From positions 62,001 to 126,000 of the forward strand of contig JALSHI010000050.1 in NCBI GenBank assembly GCA_026982315.1: DNA of 64,000 nt, given 5' to 3'. Below, in pieces: positions 54,770-62,506 of the stretch (position 1 is its first letter; each line of letters starts with the position of its first letter). The position numbers were made by a program, and so were the translations under genes. The notes beneath the pieces were generated by a model, which did not search any database, was not told the origin of the DNA, and saw nothing but the letters and a program-made list of their open reading frames with translations. Source of the DNA: Lysobacterales bacterium (lineage in GTDB: Bacteria > Pseudomonadota > Gammaproteobacteria > Xanthomonadales > Marinicellaceae).

Positions 54770-57361
54770 ATGAATTTTGAAAAACTGACCACCAATTTCC
54801 AAAAAGCACTGGCCGAGGCCCAAAGCCTGGCCGTGAGCAAACACAACAATTTTATTGAACCGGTTCATTTACTGATCGCCATGCTGGATCAGCCCGATTC
54901 CAGCGTGCGCTCCATTTTGCAAAAGGCCGGTGTCAACATCAACCAGCTGCGAAGCCGTTTGGGTCAACTGCTGGACAGACTGCCAACAGTGTCCGGCAAC
55001 CAGGGACAAGTCACCATTTCCAATGACCTGGGCCGTCTGCTGAATGTAACCGAACAACTGGCTCAGGCCAGGGGTGACACCTATGTGCCCAGCGAAATGT
55101 TTTTGCTGGCCCTGTTAAACAGCGATAACGAAGTCAGTAAATCCCTGGCCGACGCCGGCGCGGTAAAGTCCGTTATCGAACGCATCATTGACGAAATCCG
55201 AGGAGGAGAAAAAGTGGATAATCCCAACGCAGAAGAAAACCGCGAAGCCCTAGACAAGTACACAGTAGACCTGACCGCCCGCGCCGAACAAGGCAAGCTG
55301 GATCCGGTCATTGGTCGTGACGAAGAAATTCGCCGCGCCATCCAGGTATTGCAACGCCGCACCAAAAACAACCCGGTGCTCATTGGTGAGCCGGGCGTGG
55401 GTAAAACCGCCATTGTCGAAGGACTGGCCCAGCGCATCGTGAATGGCGAAGTGCCCGAGACACTGAAAAACAAACGCATTCTGGCCCTGGATATGGCCGC
55501 CTTGATGGCTGGCGCCAAATACCGTGGCGATTTTGAGGAGCGCCTGAAAGCCCTCATGAATGAAATCGAAAAACAGGAAGGCAACGTCATCCTGTTTATT
55601 GATGAGTTGCACAACATTGTGGGCGCTGGCAAAACCGATGGCGCCATGGATATGGGCAACATGCTCAAACCGGCTTTGGCCCGTGGCGACTTGCGCATGA
55701 TTGGCGCCACCACACTGGACGAATACCGCCAATATATCGAAAAGGATCCAGCGCTGGAGCGTCGCATGCAGAAAGTTTACGTGGGCGAACCAAGCGTGGA
55801 AGACACCGTGGGTATCTTGCGGGGCCTGAAGGAAAAATACGAAATTCACCACGGCGTGGATATTTCCGACCCGGCCCTGATTTCCGCGGCCACCTTGTCG
55901 CACCGGTATATTTCCGACCGTAAATTGCCGGACAAGGCCATCGACCTGATGGACGAAGCCGCCAGCCGCATCCGCATGGAGATTGACTCCAAGCCCGAAG
56001 CCCTGGACCGGCTGGAACGGCGCCTGATCCAACAAAAAATCCAGCGCGAGGCTCTGAAAAAAGAAACTGATGAGGCCTCCCAGAAGCGCCTGGCCGAGCT
56101 GGATGAAAAAATCGCCAAAATGGAAGAGGAATACAACAAGCTGGAAAAAATCTGGCAAGAGGAAAAAGCCATGGTGCAAGGTTCACAGCACCTCAAAGAG
56201 GAGCTGGACCGCGCCAAGATCGAGCTGGACAACGCCATGCGCGCCCACGATTTGCAACGCATTTCCGAGCTGCAGTACGGCGTCATTCCCGAACTGGAAA
56301 AGAAAATCGAGGAAGCCTCAAAAGCCGAACAAAGCGGCGACAAGAAAATGCAGCTGCTGCGTAACAAGGTGGGTGAAAACGAAATCGCCGAAGTGGTTTC
56401 CAAGTGGACAGGCATCCCTGTGTCCAAAATGATGGAAGGCGAAATGCAGAAACTGCTGCACCTGGAAGAAGAGTTGCACAAACGGGTGATTGGTCAGGAC
56501 GAAGCCGTCAAGGCCGTGGCCGACGCCATTCGCCGCTCACGCGCCGGTTTGGCCGATCCCAACCGCCCCATTGGTTCGTTCCTGTTTCTTGGCCCCACCG
56601 GTGTGGGTAAAACCGAACTGGCCAAGGCGCTGGCTGCGTCGTTGTTCGACTCCGAAGACGCCATGGTGCGGATTGACATGTCCGAGTTCATGGAGAAACA
56701 TTCCGTGTCACGGCTGATTGGCGCGCCTCCGGGCTATGTGGGCTACGAGCAAGGCGGTTACCTGACTGAAGCCGTACGCCGCCGCCCCTATTCAGTTATT
56801 TTGCTGGATGAGGTGGAAAAAGCGCACCCGGATGTGTTCAACATTCTGCTGCAAATCCTGGATGATGGCCGCCTGACCGATGGACAAGGCCGGACTGTGG
56901 ATTTCCGCAACACGGTGATTATTATGACATCCAACCTGGGTTCGGATATCATCCAGCAAAAAACCAAAGAAGGCGCGAAGTACAACGAAATCAAGAAAGC
57001 CGTGATGGAGCGGGTCAACCAGTACTTCAAGCCGGAAATGATCAACCGGATCGACGATATTGTGGTCTTCCACCCATTGTCCAAGGAAGACATTCGCAAA
57101 ATCGCCAAAATCCAGATCGACCGGCTGGCCCGGCGTCTCAAGGAGCGCGATATCAATCTGGAAATCACCGATGCCGCGCTGGATTACCTGGGCAATATCG
57201 GCTACGACCCGGTTTATGGCGCCCGGCCGCTGAAGCGGGCCATCCAGACCGAGCTGGAAAACCCGCTGTCAAAAGCCATACTCAACGGCGAATTCCAGCC
57301 TGGCGACACAGTGGTGGTCGACGTCGAAAACGGACGGTTAACCTTCCGCAAAAAATCCTGA
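54770..57361 (+). CDS. clpB: ATP-dependent disaggregase ClpB
   Basis: The 863-residue protein has an N-terminal Clp repeat domain (1-145), NBD1 with Walker A GEPGVGKT (near 205), a coiled-coil middle domain (about 410-525), NBD2 with Walker A GPTGVGKT (near 605), and C-terminal [10 protein letters not shown]. The RBS is GGGGAG. It has no ClpP-binding loop, as expected for ClpB. It works with DnaK to dissolve aggregates. Confidence 0.98.
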   Translation: MNFEKLTTNFQKALAEAQSLAVSKHNNFIEPVHLLIAMLDQPDSSVRSILQKAGVNINQLRSRLGQLLDRLPTVSGNQGQVTISNDLGRLLNVTEQLAQARGDTYVPSEMFLLALLNSDNEVSKSLADAGAVKSVIERIIDEIRGGEKVDNPNAEENREALDKYTVDLTARAEQGKLDPVIGRDEEIRRAIQVLQRRTKNNPVLIGEPGVGKTAIVEGLAQRIVNGEVPETLKNKRILALDMAALMAGAKYRGDFEERLKALMNEIEKQEGNVILFIDELHNIVGAGKTDGAMDMGNMLKPALARGDLRMIGATTLDEYRQYIEKDPALERRMQKVYVGEPSVEDTVGILRGLKEKYEIHHGVDISDPALISAATLSHRYISDRKLPDKAIDLMDEAASRIRMEIDSKPEALDRLERRLIQQKIQREALKKETDEASQKRLAELDEKIAKMEEEYNKLEKIWQEEKAMVQGSQHLKEELDRAKIELDNAMRAHDLQRISELQYGVIPELEKKIEEASKAEQSGDKKMQLLRNKVGENEIAEVVSKWTGIPVSKMMEGEMQKLLHLEEELHKRVIGQDEAVKAVADAIRRSRAGLADPNRPIGSFLFLGPTGVGKTELAKALAASLFDSEDAMVRIDMSEFMEKHSVSRLIGAPPGYVGYEQGGYLTEAVRRRPYSVILLDEVEKAHPDVFNILLQILDDGRLTDGQGRTVDFRNTVIIMTSNLGSDIIQQKTKEGAKYNEIKKAVMERVNQYFKPEMINRIDDIVVFHPLSKEDIRKIAKIQIDRLARRLKERDINLEITDAALDYLGNIGYDPVYGARPLKRAIQTELENPLSKAILNGEFQPGDTVVVDVENGRLTFRKKS

Positions 57362-57387
57362 TGCCATCAGGCAAATCCGCGCAGCCC

Positions 57388-57419
57388 CTCAAATCACCGG
57401 CCTTGTGCCGGTGATTTGA
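57388..57419. repeat. Inverted repeat after clpB
   Basis: Perfect 13-base arms (TCAAATCACCGGC / GCCGGTGATTTGA) with a short loop lie 27 bases after the clpB stop. No T run follows, so it may be a processing or mRNA-stability hairpin rather than a classical terminator. Confidence 0.6.
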
Positions 57420-57463
57420 TGTGTTGTTTCTCGACCGGGATATCAAACAGACAGGAGAAACAC

Positions 57464-57760
57464 ATGCCGATTTATGAATACTGTTGCGAAGCCTGCGGTG
57501 AACGCACCGAAAAGCTGCAAAAAATCAGTGAGGCGCCCCTCAGGGAATGTCCGGTCTGTGGCAAACCGGCGCTGAAACGCCTGGTGTCAGCAGCCGGTTT
57601 TCGCCTCAAGGGCTCCGGCTGGTATGAAACCGACTTCAAAAGTGGCAAGAAGAAAAATCTGGCCGATAATGATGCCGGAAGCAGTGGTGCGTCCTCAGAC
57701 AAAAAAACCACTGACAAAAAATCACCCGGCGACAAGCCATCCTCGGCCAAAAAAGACTGA
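57464..57760 (+). CDS. FmdB-type zinc ribbon protein
   Basis: The ATG at 57464 follows AGGAGA and gives 98 residues. The first half is a CxxC...CxxC zinc ribbon ([41 protein letters not shown]), typical of FmdB regulators. The C-terminal 40 residues are a Ser/Lys/Asp-rich, probably disordered tail. Function in this family is poorly known; some members are linked to amide metabolism. Confidence 0.88.
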   Translation: MPIYEYCCEACGERTEKLQKISEAPLRECPVCGKPALKRLVSAAGFRLKGSGWYETDFKSGKKKNLADNDAGSSGASSDKKTTDKKSPGDKPSSAKKD

Positions 57761-57768
57761 AGCCATCG

Positions 57769-57797
57769 AAAAAGCCCTGATCTTTCAGGGCTTTTTA
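57769..57797. terminator. Bidirectional terminator between fmdB-like and M48 genes
   Basis: Perfect 12-bp stem (AAAAAGCCCTGA / TCAGGGCTTTTT) with a 4-base loop. T runs on both strands allow it to serve the two convergent genes. Confidence 0.88.
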
Positions 57798-57863
57798 GTG
57801 CCTGGGCACCATCTGCAAACCGCCATATGCTCGCCATGCTCTCTGTTAAAAAGCCAAAAAGAT

Positions 57864-58688
57864 TCAGAGCCAGTCATGAAGTTCCGGCGGCAACGGTGTG
57901 ACCTTTCCCGACAAAGGCCAGTGATTCCGGTCTGCCAACGCACGCAATTGTTGCAGCCTTTGAGCATTGAGCGGATGGGTCTGAAAAAACGCTTCCCATG
58001 CTGCTTTTTTTCCATGCTGCATCGCCTCGAACAATTGAAACAACCACTGACTACCACTCAAATGGCCGTAAAGCCCATACAGCGCCCGGGCAGCGGCGGC
58101 ATCTGCGGCTAACTCCATACGCCGGTTGTAATTTAGCAGTGTCAGCATCGCCGTGGCGTCCAGTGGCGCTGGCGTGCGACCAAAGATACTGGCCAGCACG
58201 GAAGCCAGCACCGTGCCACGCCCCAAAGCCACGATGGGGTCACGGTGTTTGATATGAGCCATCTCATGGGCCAGAACCATCGCCAGGGTGTTTTCGTCCG
58301 GCATTTTCTCCAGCAACCCCCGAAAAAGCACCACATGCCCACCCAGCGTGGCAAAGGCATTGACAGTCTCGTCATCCACATAATGCAAGGTGATATCCAT
58401 GCCTTCAGGCATCTCCATCTGCCTCGCCAACCGCTGCTTGAGGGTGTCCAGATACGCCGCCAGTGAAGAGTTGGTCACTGGCGCCACCGGCGCAAATCGG
58501 GCCGCCAAATGTTTTTCCTGCGAAAAAGGAACCAGTTTGGCCAGCCAGCCCGTCACAGCCGTCAATGCCACTGTCACCAGTATCACCACGACCACGGCGC
58601 CAACCAGCAACCAGGCGGCCTCTGTTAACGGCTTGTGCCCGGGGGCGGTATTGATGCCTTCGGGAATATGCGAGTTGCGATAATCCAC
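57864..58688 (-). CDS. Membrane-anchored M48 family metallopeptidase
   Basis: The 274-residue protein has one N-terminal membrane span (about 25-48). The peptidase domain has the zinc motif HEMAH in AMVLAHEMAHIKHRD and the downstream ELAADAAAARAL that provides the Glu ligand. It should face the periplasm or the membrane; related proteins are Ste24/HtpX-like or BepA-like, but no TPR is attached. It is followed at close distance by two YbjQ-like genes on the same strand, suggesting one operon. Confidence 0.88.
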   Translation of the reverse strand: MDYRNSHIPEGINTAPGHKPLTEAAWLLVGAVVVVILVTVALTAVTGWLAKLVPFSQEKHLAARFAPVAPVTNSSLAAYLDTLKQRLARQMEMPEGMDITLHYVDDETVNAFATLGGHVVLFRGLLEKMPDENTLAMVLAHEMAHIKHRDPIVALGRGTVLASVLASIFGRTPAPLDATAMLTLLNYNRRMELAADAAAARALYGLYGHLSGSQWLFQLFEAMQHGKKAAWEAFFQTHPLNAQRLQQLRALADRNHWPLSGKVTPLPPELHDWL

Positions 58689-58707
58689 AGGCTGCCTCGT
58701 GGCGTTA

Positions 58708-59163
58708 CTATCTGCCTGGAATCAGTGCCGTGCCATAGGCCATGACTTCAATCACGCCCATGCCATTATTGAGCCCCCAACTCAGGTTGGCGGTTTCATA
58801 ACGGACATTAAAAATCAGCTCGGCACCACATTTTTGCGCCTCGGCTTTCATCCGTAAAACCGCTTCCCGCCGCGCCCGGTCCATGAGGGTTTCATAAGCA
58901 TGAATACGGCCGCCAAAAAATTGCCGCAAGCCGGCCAGAAAAAACTTGAAATAATCGTTGGCAATCACCGCATTGCCCACCACCAACCGCTGCTGATAGC
59001 GGCCATCGGCAGGCGGGACACGAGAGGCCACCGCTGGCAGGCGGTTTAAGTGTTTCTCCCGCGCCATGATGCTTTGGTAATGCCTCCTTTCCCGCCGGGA
59101 GCCTGCAAAATAACCCACCATCAGCAAAAACGCCAAAATAGCCAGTTGGACCAGAATCTCCAT
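58708..59163 (-). CDS. YbjQ-type heavy-metal-binding domain protein with N-terminal membrane anchor
   Basis: The ATG at 59163 follows GGAGGAATAAAGG and gives 151 residues. There is a membrane helix at about 4-20 and a YbjQ-like domain at about 65-150 (LVVGNAVIANDYFKFFLAGLRQFFGGRIHAYETLMDRARREAVLRMKAEAQKCGAELIFNVRYET). The YbjQ fold makes pentameric barrels; the name heavy-metal-binding is tentative for the family. It is adjacent to a second copy lacking the anchor. Confidence 0.82.
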   Translation of the reverse strand: MEILVQLAILAFLLMVGYFAGSRRERRHYQSIMAREKHLNRLPAVASRVPPADGRYQQRLVVGNAVIANDYFKFFLAGLRQFFGGRIHAYETLMDRARREAVLRMKAEAQKCGAELIFNVRYETANLSWGLNNGMGVIEVMAYGTALIPGR

Positions 59164-59167
59164 GCCT

Positions 59168-59503
59168 TTATTCCTCCGCCAACACCACCGCAGTGCCATA
59201 CACATAGATTTCCGCCGCGCCCACCGCGATGCTGGCGGTGGAAAAGCGAACATTCAGCACGGCATTGGCCCCCACCGCCTGGGCCTGGGCCAGCATACGC
59301 TCCATGGCCTCGGCCCGGGATTCCTGCATCAATTCGGTATAGGCCGTCAGTTCACCGCCAACGAAATTCTTGAAACCTGCCAGCAGGTCTTTACCCGCGT
59401 GCTTGGCGCGCACGGAACTGCCCTGCACCAGCCCCAGGTGTTTCTGTATGCGCTTGCCGAAAACAATCTCAAGATTGGAAACCAGTATGTCGTTGTGCAT
59501 CAT
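59168..59503 (-). CDS. YbjQ-type heavy-metal-binding domain protein
   Basis: The 111-residue protein is a stand-alone YbjQ domain: NLEIVFGKRIQKHLGLVQGSSV, AGKDLLAGFKNFVGGELTAYTELMQESRAEAMERMLAQAQAVGANAVLNVRF. It is clearly related to the downstream anchored copy, so the pair looks like an old tandem duplication with one copy gaining a membrane helix. GAGGA precedes the ATG. It is probably the first gene of a YbjQ-YbjQ-M48 operon. Confidence 0.87.
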   Translation of the reverse strand: MMHNDILVSNLEIVFGKRIQKHLGLVQGSSVRAKHAGKDLLAGFKNFVGGELTAYTELMQESRAEAMERMLAQAQAVGANAVLNVRFSTASIAVGAAEIYVYGTAVVLAEE

Positions 59504-59707
59504 CGATCCTCGTAAAAATCACTCGGCATTAGTGTAACCCCTCCGCCACATGAATTCTCAGCCAAAATATCCGTACAGATGCTTTGATTTCATCTGTATG
59601 AAATACCGTGCCGGGCAAACTCACAAACAAAAGGCTATAATCCCCGCTGCCGCAGAAAGCGACACTGGCTGCACATTGGCTGACACCCCATTGAACAGGA
59701 TACCCGC

Positions 59708-60436
59708 ATGAATCCAAAACTCATGATTCGGAAAACCCACCGCTGGCTGGCTATCATCATCGGCATTCAATTGCTGTTCTGGACAATAAGCGGCGCATAC
59801 TTCTCCCTGGTTCACATCAAAACCGTTCGAGGTGAAGACCGCAGCCAATCCCGGCCATCGCCTGCACTCAGCGCCGATACCGCCTTGCTGTCACCGGCGC
59901 AGATCATTGCCGCCAGTGATAACCCCGTCCACCGCCTGAGCCTGCAAAACAGCTCCAAAGGTCAACCGGTTTATGCCCTCTATAACACAGGCATGTATGG
60001 CGGCAAACACCCTTACGCGCGTGTGGATGCCAGAAGCGGGGAAAAGCTGCCCTTTCTCGATGCCAAACAGGCACAGGAAAAGGCCTTGCAAGACTATACC
60101 AGGCCGGCCCAAGTTCAATCGGTCAACTGGATAAAAGAGAATCCGCCATCAGAATACAAAGGGCCGCTACCGGTATGGCGGGTTATGCTGGATGATGCCC
60201 GCCAGACCCATCTGTACATTTCCCCGGTGGACGGCCAGGTGCTGGCCCGGCGCAATAACTGGTGGCGCACCTTTGATTTTCTCTGGATGCTGCATATTCT
60301 GGACTTTGACCAGCGCGAGAATTTCAACAACACGCTCCTGCGCGTTATCGCCCCGGCGGCAGTGGTTGTGGTGCTTTCTGGCTATCTGTTATGGTGGGTG
60401 TCCAGACGACGCAAAAAAACGGCCAGAAACGTCTAA
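59708..60436 (+). CDS. PepSY-domain membrane protein
   Basis: The 242-residue protein has a membrane helix at each end (about 12-32 and 208-228) and a periplasmic part with one PepSY-like domain (YARVDARSGEKLPFLDAKQAQEKALQDY... and VWRVMLDDARQTHLYISPVDGQVLARRN). It looks like a compact form of PepSY_TM proteins, which often go with iron or copper reduction. It starts MNPKLMIRKTHRWLAIIIG, the usual RKxHRW motif. It is convergent with the 67-residue membrane protein gene. Confidence 0.88.
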   Translation: MNPKLMIRKTHRWLAIIIGIQLLFWTISGAYFSLVHIKTVRGEDRSQSRPSPALSADTALLSPAQIIAASDNPVHRLSLQNSSKGQPVYALYNTGMYGGKHPYARVDARSGEKLPFLDAKQAQEKALQDYTRPAQVQSVNWIKENPPSEYKGPLPVWRVMLDDARQTHLYISPVDGQVLARRNNWWRTFDFLWMLHILDFDQRENFNNTLLRVIAPAAVVVVLSGYLLWWVSRRRKKTARNV

Positions 60437-60445
60437 CGCCGCACA

Positions 60446-60649
60446 CTAACGCTTTTTCTTGATCGGCGCCAGCAGCAGATAGGCAATCCATACGGGCCAG
60501 AATACCAAGGTTCCGACCACCCAAGCCACCTTTTCGTTTTCCTCGGTGCGGCCAAAGCGGCTAATCAAGGCCGCTGGCAGTAACCAGATAAAAATCGTGA
60601 GCAGTATCGAAATGACTTCTCCCAGGGGCGAAAGTGATGACATCAACAT
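60446..60649 (-). CDS. Small two-helix membrane protein downstream of the RiPP genes
   Basis: The ATG at 60649 follows GGAGGT at a good distance and gives 67 residues, with hydrophobic segments at about 10-27 and 40-58 and a basic KKKR end. The pattern (W-V-V-G-T-L-V-F-W-P-V-W-I-A-Y-L-L-L) recalls PLDc_N-like phospholipase-D-nuclease N-terminal modules. It lies 39 bases after the B2 peptidase gene on the same strand. It could be co-transcribed; a role in self-protection or transport is only a guess. Confidence 0.65.
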   Translation of the reverse strand: MLMSSLSPLGEVISILLTIFIWLLPAALISRFGRTEENEKVAWVVGTLVFWPVWIAYLLLAPIKKKR

Positions 60650-60688
60650 ACCTGACCTCCAGTTGCGGTTAACAACCACTCAGTTTTC

Positions 60689-61078
60689 TCAGTCCCAATG
60701 GCCGCCAATATCATTGCGCTCCACCCAGGCATGCGCCCACAGCTTTTGGCCGTGACGATGCGCCGGATTGACGCCAATCACATGGCGGACAGCAACACCA
60801 CGGGCCCGCAAATTCTGAAACACAGCGACAGATTGCGGCAAACAACGGCAGTGCCGTAGCCCCCGGGCCGCCAGCTGGTAAAGCAATTCGACATGTTCAG
60901 GATCCACTGGCAACGGTTTTTCATGGGGGAAATTCAACACTCGCCGTATATCATAACAGGCCAGTTGCCGCCGCACCCGCTTAAGATGCTGACGCGCCTG
61001 CCATAAGGCCAGCGGCCGGCTTGCGGCAAAACACAGTTTCTGCCAGCGCCGGGATGTCCGGTGCTTACTAAAGCGCAT
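60689..61078 (-). CDS. Lasso-peptide B2-type leader peptidase (transglutaminase-like)
   Basis: The ATG at 61078 overlaps the kinase gene end by 11 bases, the usual coupling; a start at 61114 is less likely. The 129-residue protein has the B2 signature: catalytic Cys79 in HCRCLPQSVAVFQNLRARGV and His116 in WAHAWVE. Most B2 proteins continue for about 15-25 residues past AHAWVE. Here the frame stops nine residues later (RNDIGGHWD), leaving Asp123 or Asp129 as the possible third catalytic residue. By family it removes the leader of a RiPP precursor, normally with an RRE (B1) protein, which is not seen here. Confidence 0.88.
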   Translation of the reverse strand: MRFSKHRTSRRWQKLCFAASRPLALWQARQHLKRVRRQLACYDIRRVLNFPHEKPLPVDPEHVELLYQLAARGLRHCRCLPQSVAVFQNLRARGVAVRHVIGVNPAHRHGQKLWAHAWVERNDIGGHWD

Positions 61079-62078
61079 GACTGGCCTCCTGCACATAACG
61101 CCGGACAAGATCACAGGCGATGGCCAGATTTTCCGGCCGATGGGGATAATGCAGCGTCATACCCGGCAGGCTGGCTGCACGCTGACAGGCTTGCTGATGC
61201 TGCCGGAGCCAATAGGGATTCAACAACCGGGTGGCCACACCATGACGCGCCAGATTCAGCATCACAACAGCCGGCTTCAGCGGTTCTATCGCCACTGATT
61301 GCGTCGCATCGGCAGCCAGAGGATGAATAAAAAACCAGCGGATGTTCTGCCTGACTGCTGTCTGTGGGAACCGCCGCTGCCATGCTGGTGGCCACTTCCA
61401 CTGGGGGAACTCCGGGATCAGGGACACCGCCTTGTCCGCTCTCGCAACCATCGGCACGATATCATCAGCCAAGCCCCGCACATCGTCCTGAGCCGCCAGG
61501 GCGGCCGCCAGCGTGGATTTGCCCGCGCCTGAGGGCGCCAGAAACACACACACCACACCATCCACAAGCACCGCTGAGGCGTGCAGCAAAAAAATTCCGC
61601 GCATGGCCAGGGATACCGCCAGTGCTGGACCCAGCAGCAAACATTCGTCAGGCGGGCGGCCTTGCGCTGGCACACCCGGCAGGCTGAAACGTGCCGCCGT
61701 CACGCCACGGGCATCAACAACGAAAGTATGATGGTCTCCGCCATTTTCTGGTTGATTCCGCCGAGCTTGCATCATGCAGATCTCATCATCCGGCCACCAG
61801 GCCCGTAAGTCATAGCTGGCCGCCCCCAGCGTAATATGGCCGGAAAACCGGTAATTTGATAGCGCTTCGGTATGCAAGCGAATCGCAAAAGACGCCTGTG
61901 GTGATTGCAACAGGGACAAGTCAATAGGGGACGATAAACCGGATTGCCCTGATTCCGAGCTGTTTGCAGAAGGCACCGCGAAAGGCGCCAGCGCCGCCAC
62001 AGGATAAGCGCTCCGCACCGGTATACCGGCCACCCGGTAAGTCACTTTGGTTTCACTGACGCGTAATCGCTGGCTCAT
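61068..62078 (-). CDS. HPr kinase-like protein of the RiPP cluster
   Basis: The 336-residue protein has an N-terminal half without a known motif and a C-terminal HPrK-type kinase domain: His166 in LLHASAVLVDG, Walker A APSGAGKST (181-189) and Asp205/206 in GLADDIVP. HPrK-like kinases in lasso clusters (e.g. paeninodin) phosphorylate the C-terminal hydroxyl residue of the peptide. It is not the sugar-transport regulator HprK: no PTS genes are near. No SD precedes the ATG, and an in-frame stop lies just upstream, so the start is secure but probably weak. It sits 121 bases after the precursor gene, behind a terminator. Confidence 0.85.
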   Translation of the reverse strand: MSQRLRVSETKVTYRVAGIPVRSAYPVAALAPFAVPSANSSESGQSGLSSPIDLSLLQSPQASFAIRLHTEALSNYRFSGHITLGAASYDLRAWWPDDEICMMQARRNQPENGGDHHTFVVDARGVTAARFSLPGVPAQGRPPDECLLLGPALAVSLAMRGIFLLHASAVLVDGVVCVFLAPSGAGKSTLAAALAAQDDVRGLADDIVPMVARADKAVSLIPEFPQWKWPPAWQRRFPQTAVRQNIRWFFIHPLAADATQSVAIEPLKPAVVMLNLARHGVATRLLNPYWLRQHQQACQRAASLPGMTLHYPHRPENLAIACDLVRRYVQEASHAL

Positions 62079-62107
62079 AAACCGGGGCTAATATCCACAA
62101 GCAGAAA

Positions 62108-62131
62108 GCAAAAATCCCGGCAAGGCCGGGA
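62108..62131 (-). terminator. Intrinsic terminator between the precursor and kinase genes
   Basis: Minus strand: TCCCGGC-CTT-GCCGGGA, a perfect 7-bp stem with 3-base loop (62131-62115), followed by five Ts. It would let the precursor be made in excess over its enzymes through partial read-through. Confidence 0.8.
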
Positions 62132-62199
62132 CAACGTCGAACATACGGCCGTGACTGACGGCCATTCATAATGCGGCGGCTACTGCCAGCCAACCGGCA

Positions 62200-62382
62200 T
62201 CAGGTGCCAAACGGTTTTTCCAGTGCGCCATTGCCACTGTCGCCCACACCCGGCGAACCGCCCATGGTCACGTCACGCACATCACCACAAGGTTGCAGGC
62301 TTGGGGGAACATAGGGCTTTTTATGAGCATCACTCGAAACCGCCGCGTGGACCTGGCGCGTCGTTTTATCACGGTTTTTCAT
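62200..62382 (-). CDS. Lasso-family RiPP precursor peptide
   Basis: The ATG at 62382 has GGGAG seven bases upstream and gives 60 residues; an ATG at 62406 would sit almost on the predicted transcription start. The leader has Tyr24, Pro27, Leu29, Gly33 and Thr39, the exact Y-x2-P-x-L-x3-G-x5-T pattern recognised by lasso B1 proteins, with Thr at the penultimate leader position. The core would then be GGSPGVGDSGNGALEKPFGT, with Gly1 and Asp8 able to form an 8-residue macrolactam ring. The last residue is Thr, a plausible target for the neighbouring kinase. No cyclase gene is nearby. Confidence 0.85.
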   Translation of the reverse strand: MKNRDKTTRQVHAAVSSDAHKKPYVPPSLQPCGDVRDVTMGGSPGVGDSGNGALEKPFGT

Positions 62383-62414
62383 ACGGCTCTCCCGGCTCTC
62401 CTCCATGGGATTCT

Positions 62415-62442
62415 ATTATGCCAAGGCGAGAGCAAAAGTAAA
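62415..62442 (-). promoter_or_regulatory. Candidate promoter of the precursor gene
   Basis: TTTACT (62442-62437) and CATAAT (62420-62415) are 16 bases apart on the minus strand. The predicted start near 62408 supports the ATG at 62382. Confidence 0.55.
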
Positions 62443-62506
62443 CCACTATGACTCAGGCAGTTGTCACAGGCTGTTACAGACACACCACTGAGCGATAACG
62501 AACTCG

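Noticed and set aside
61111-61401. Possible B1 (PqqD-like) gene hidden in the kinase gene
   Set aside because: The alternative frame product has no PqqD motif and is Cys/Ser/Ala-rich; it is a shadow of the kinase frame.
61068-62078. Reading the kinase as the PTS regulator HprK
   Set aside because: Only the nucleotide-binding half matches, there are no PTS genes, and it is locked to a lasso precursor and a B2 peptidase.
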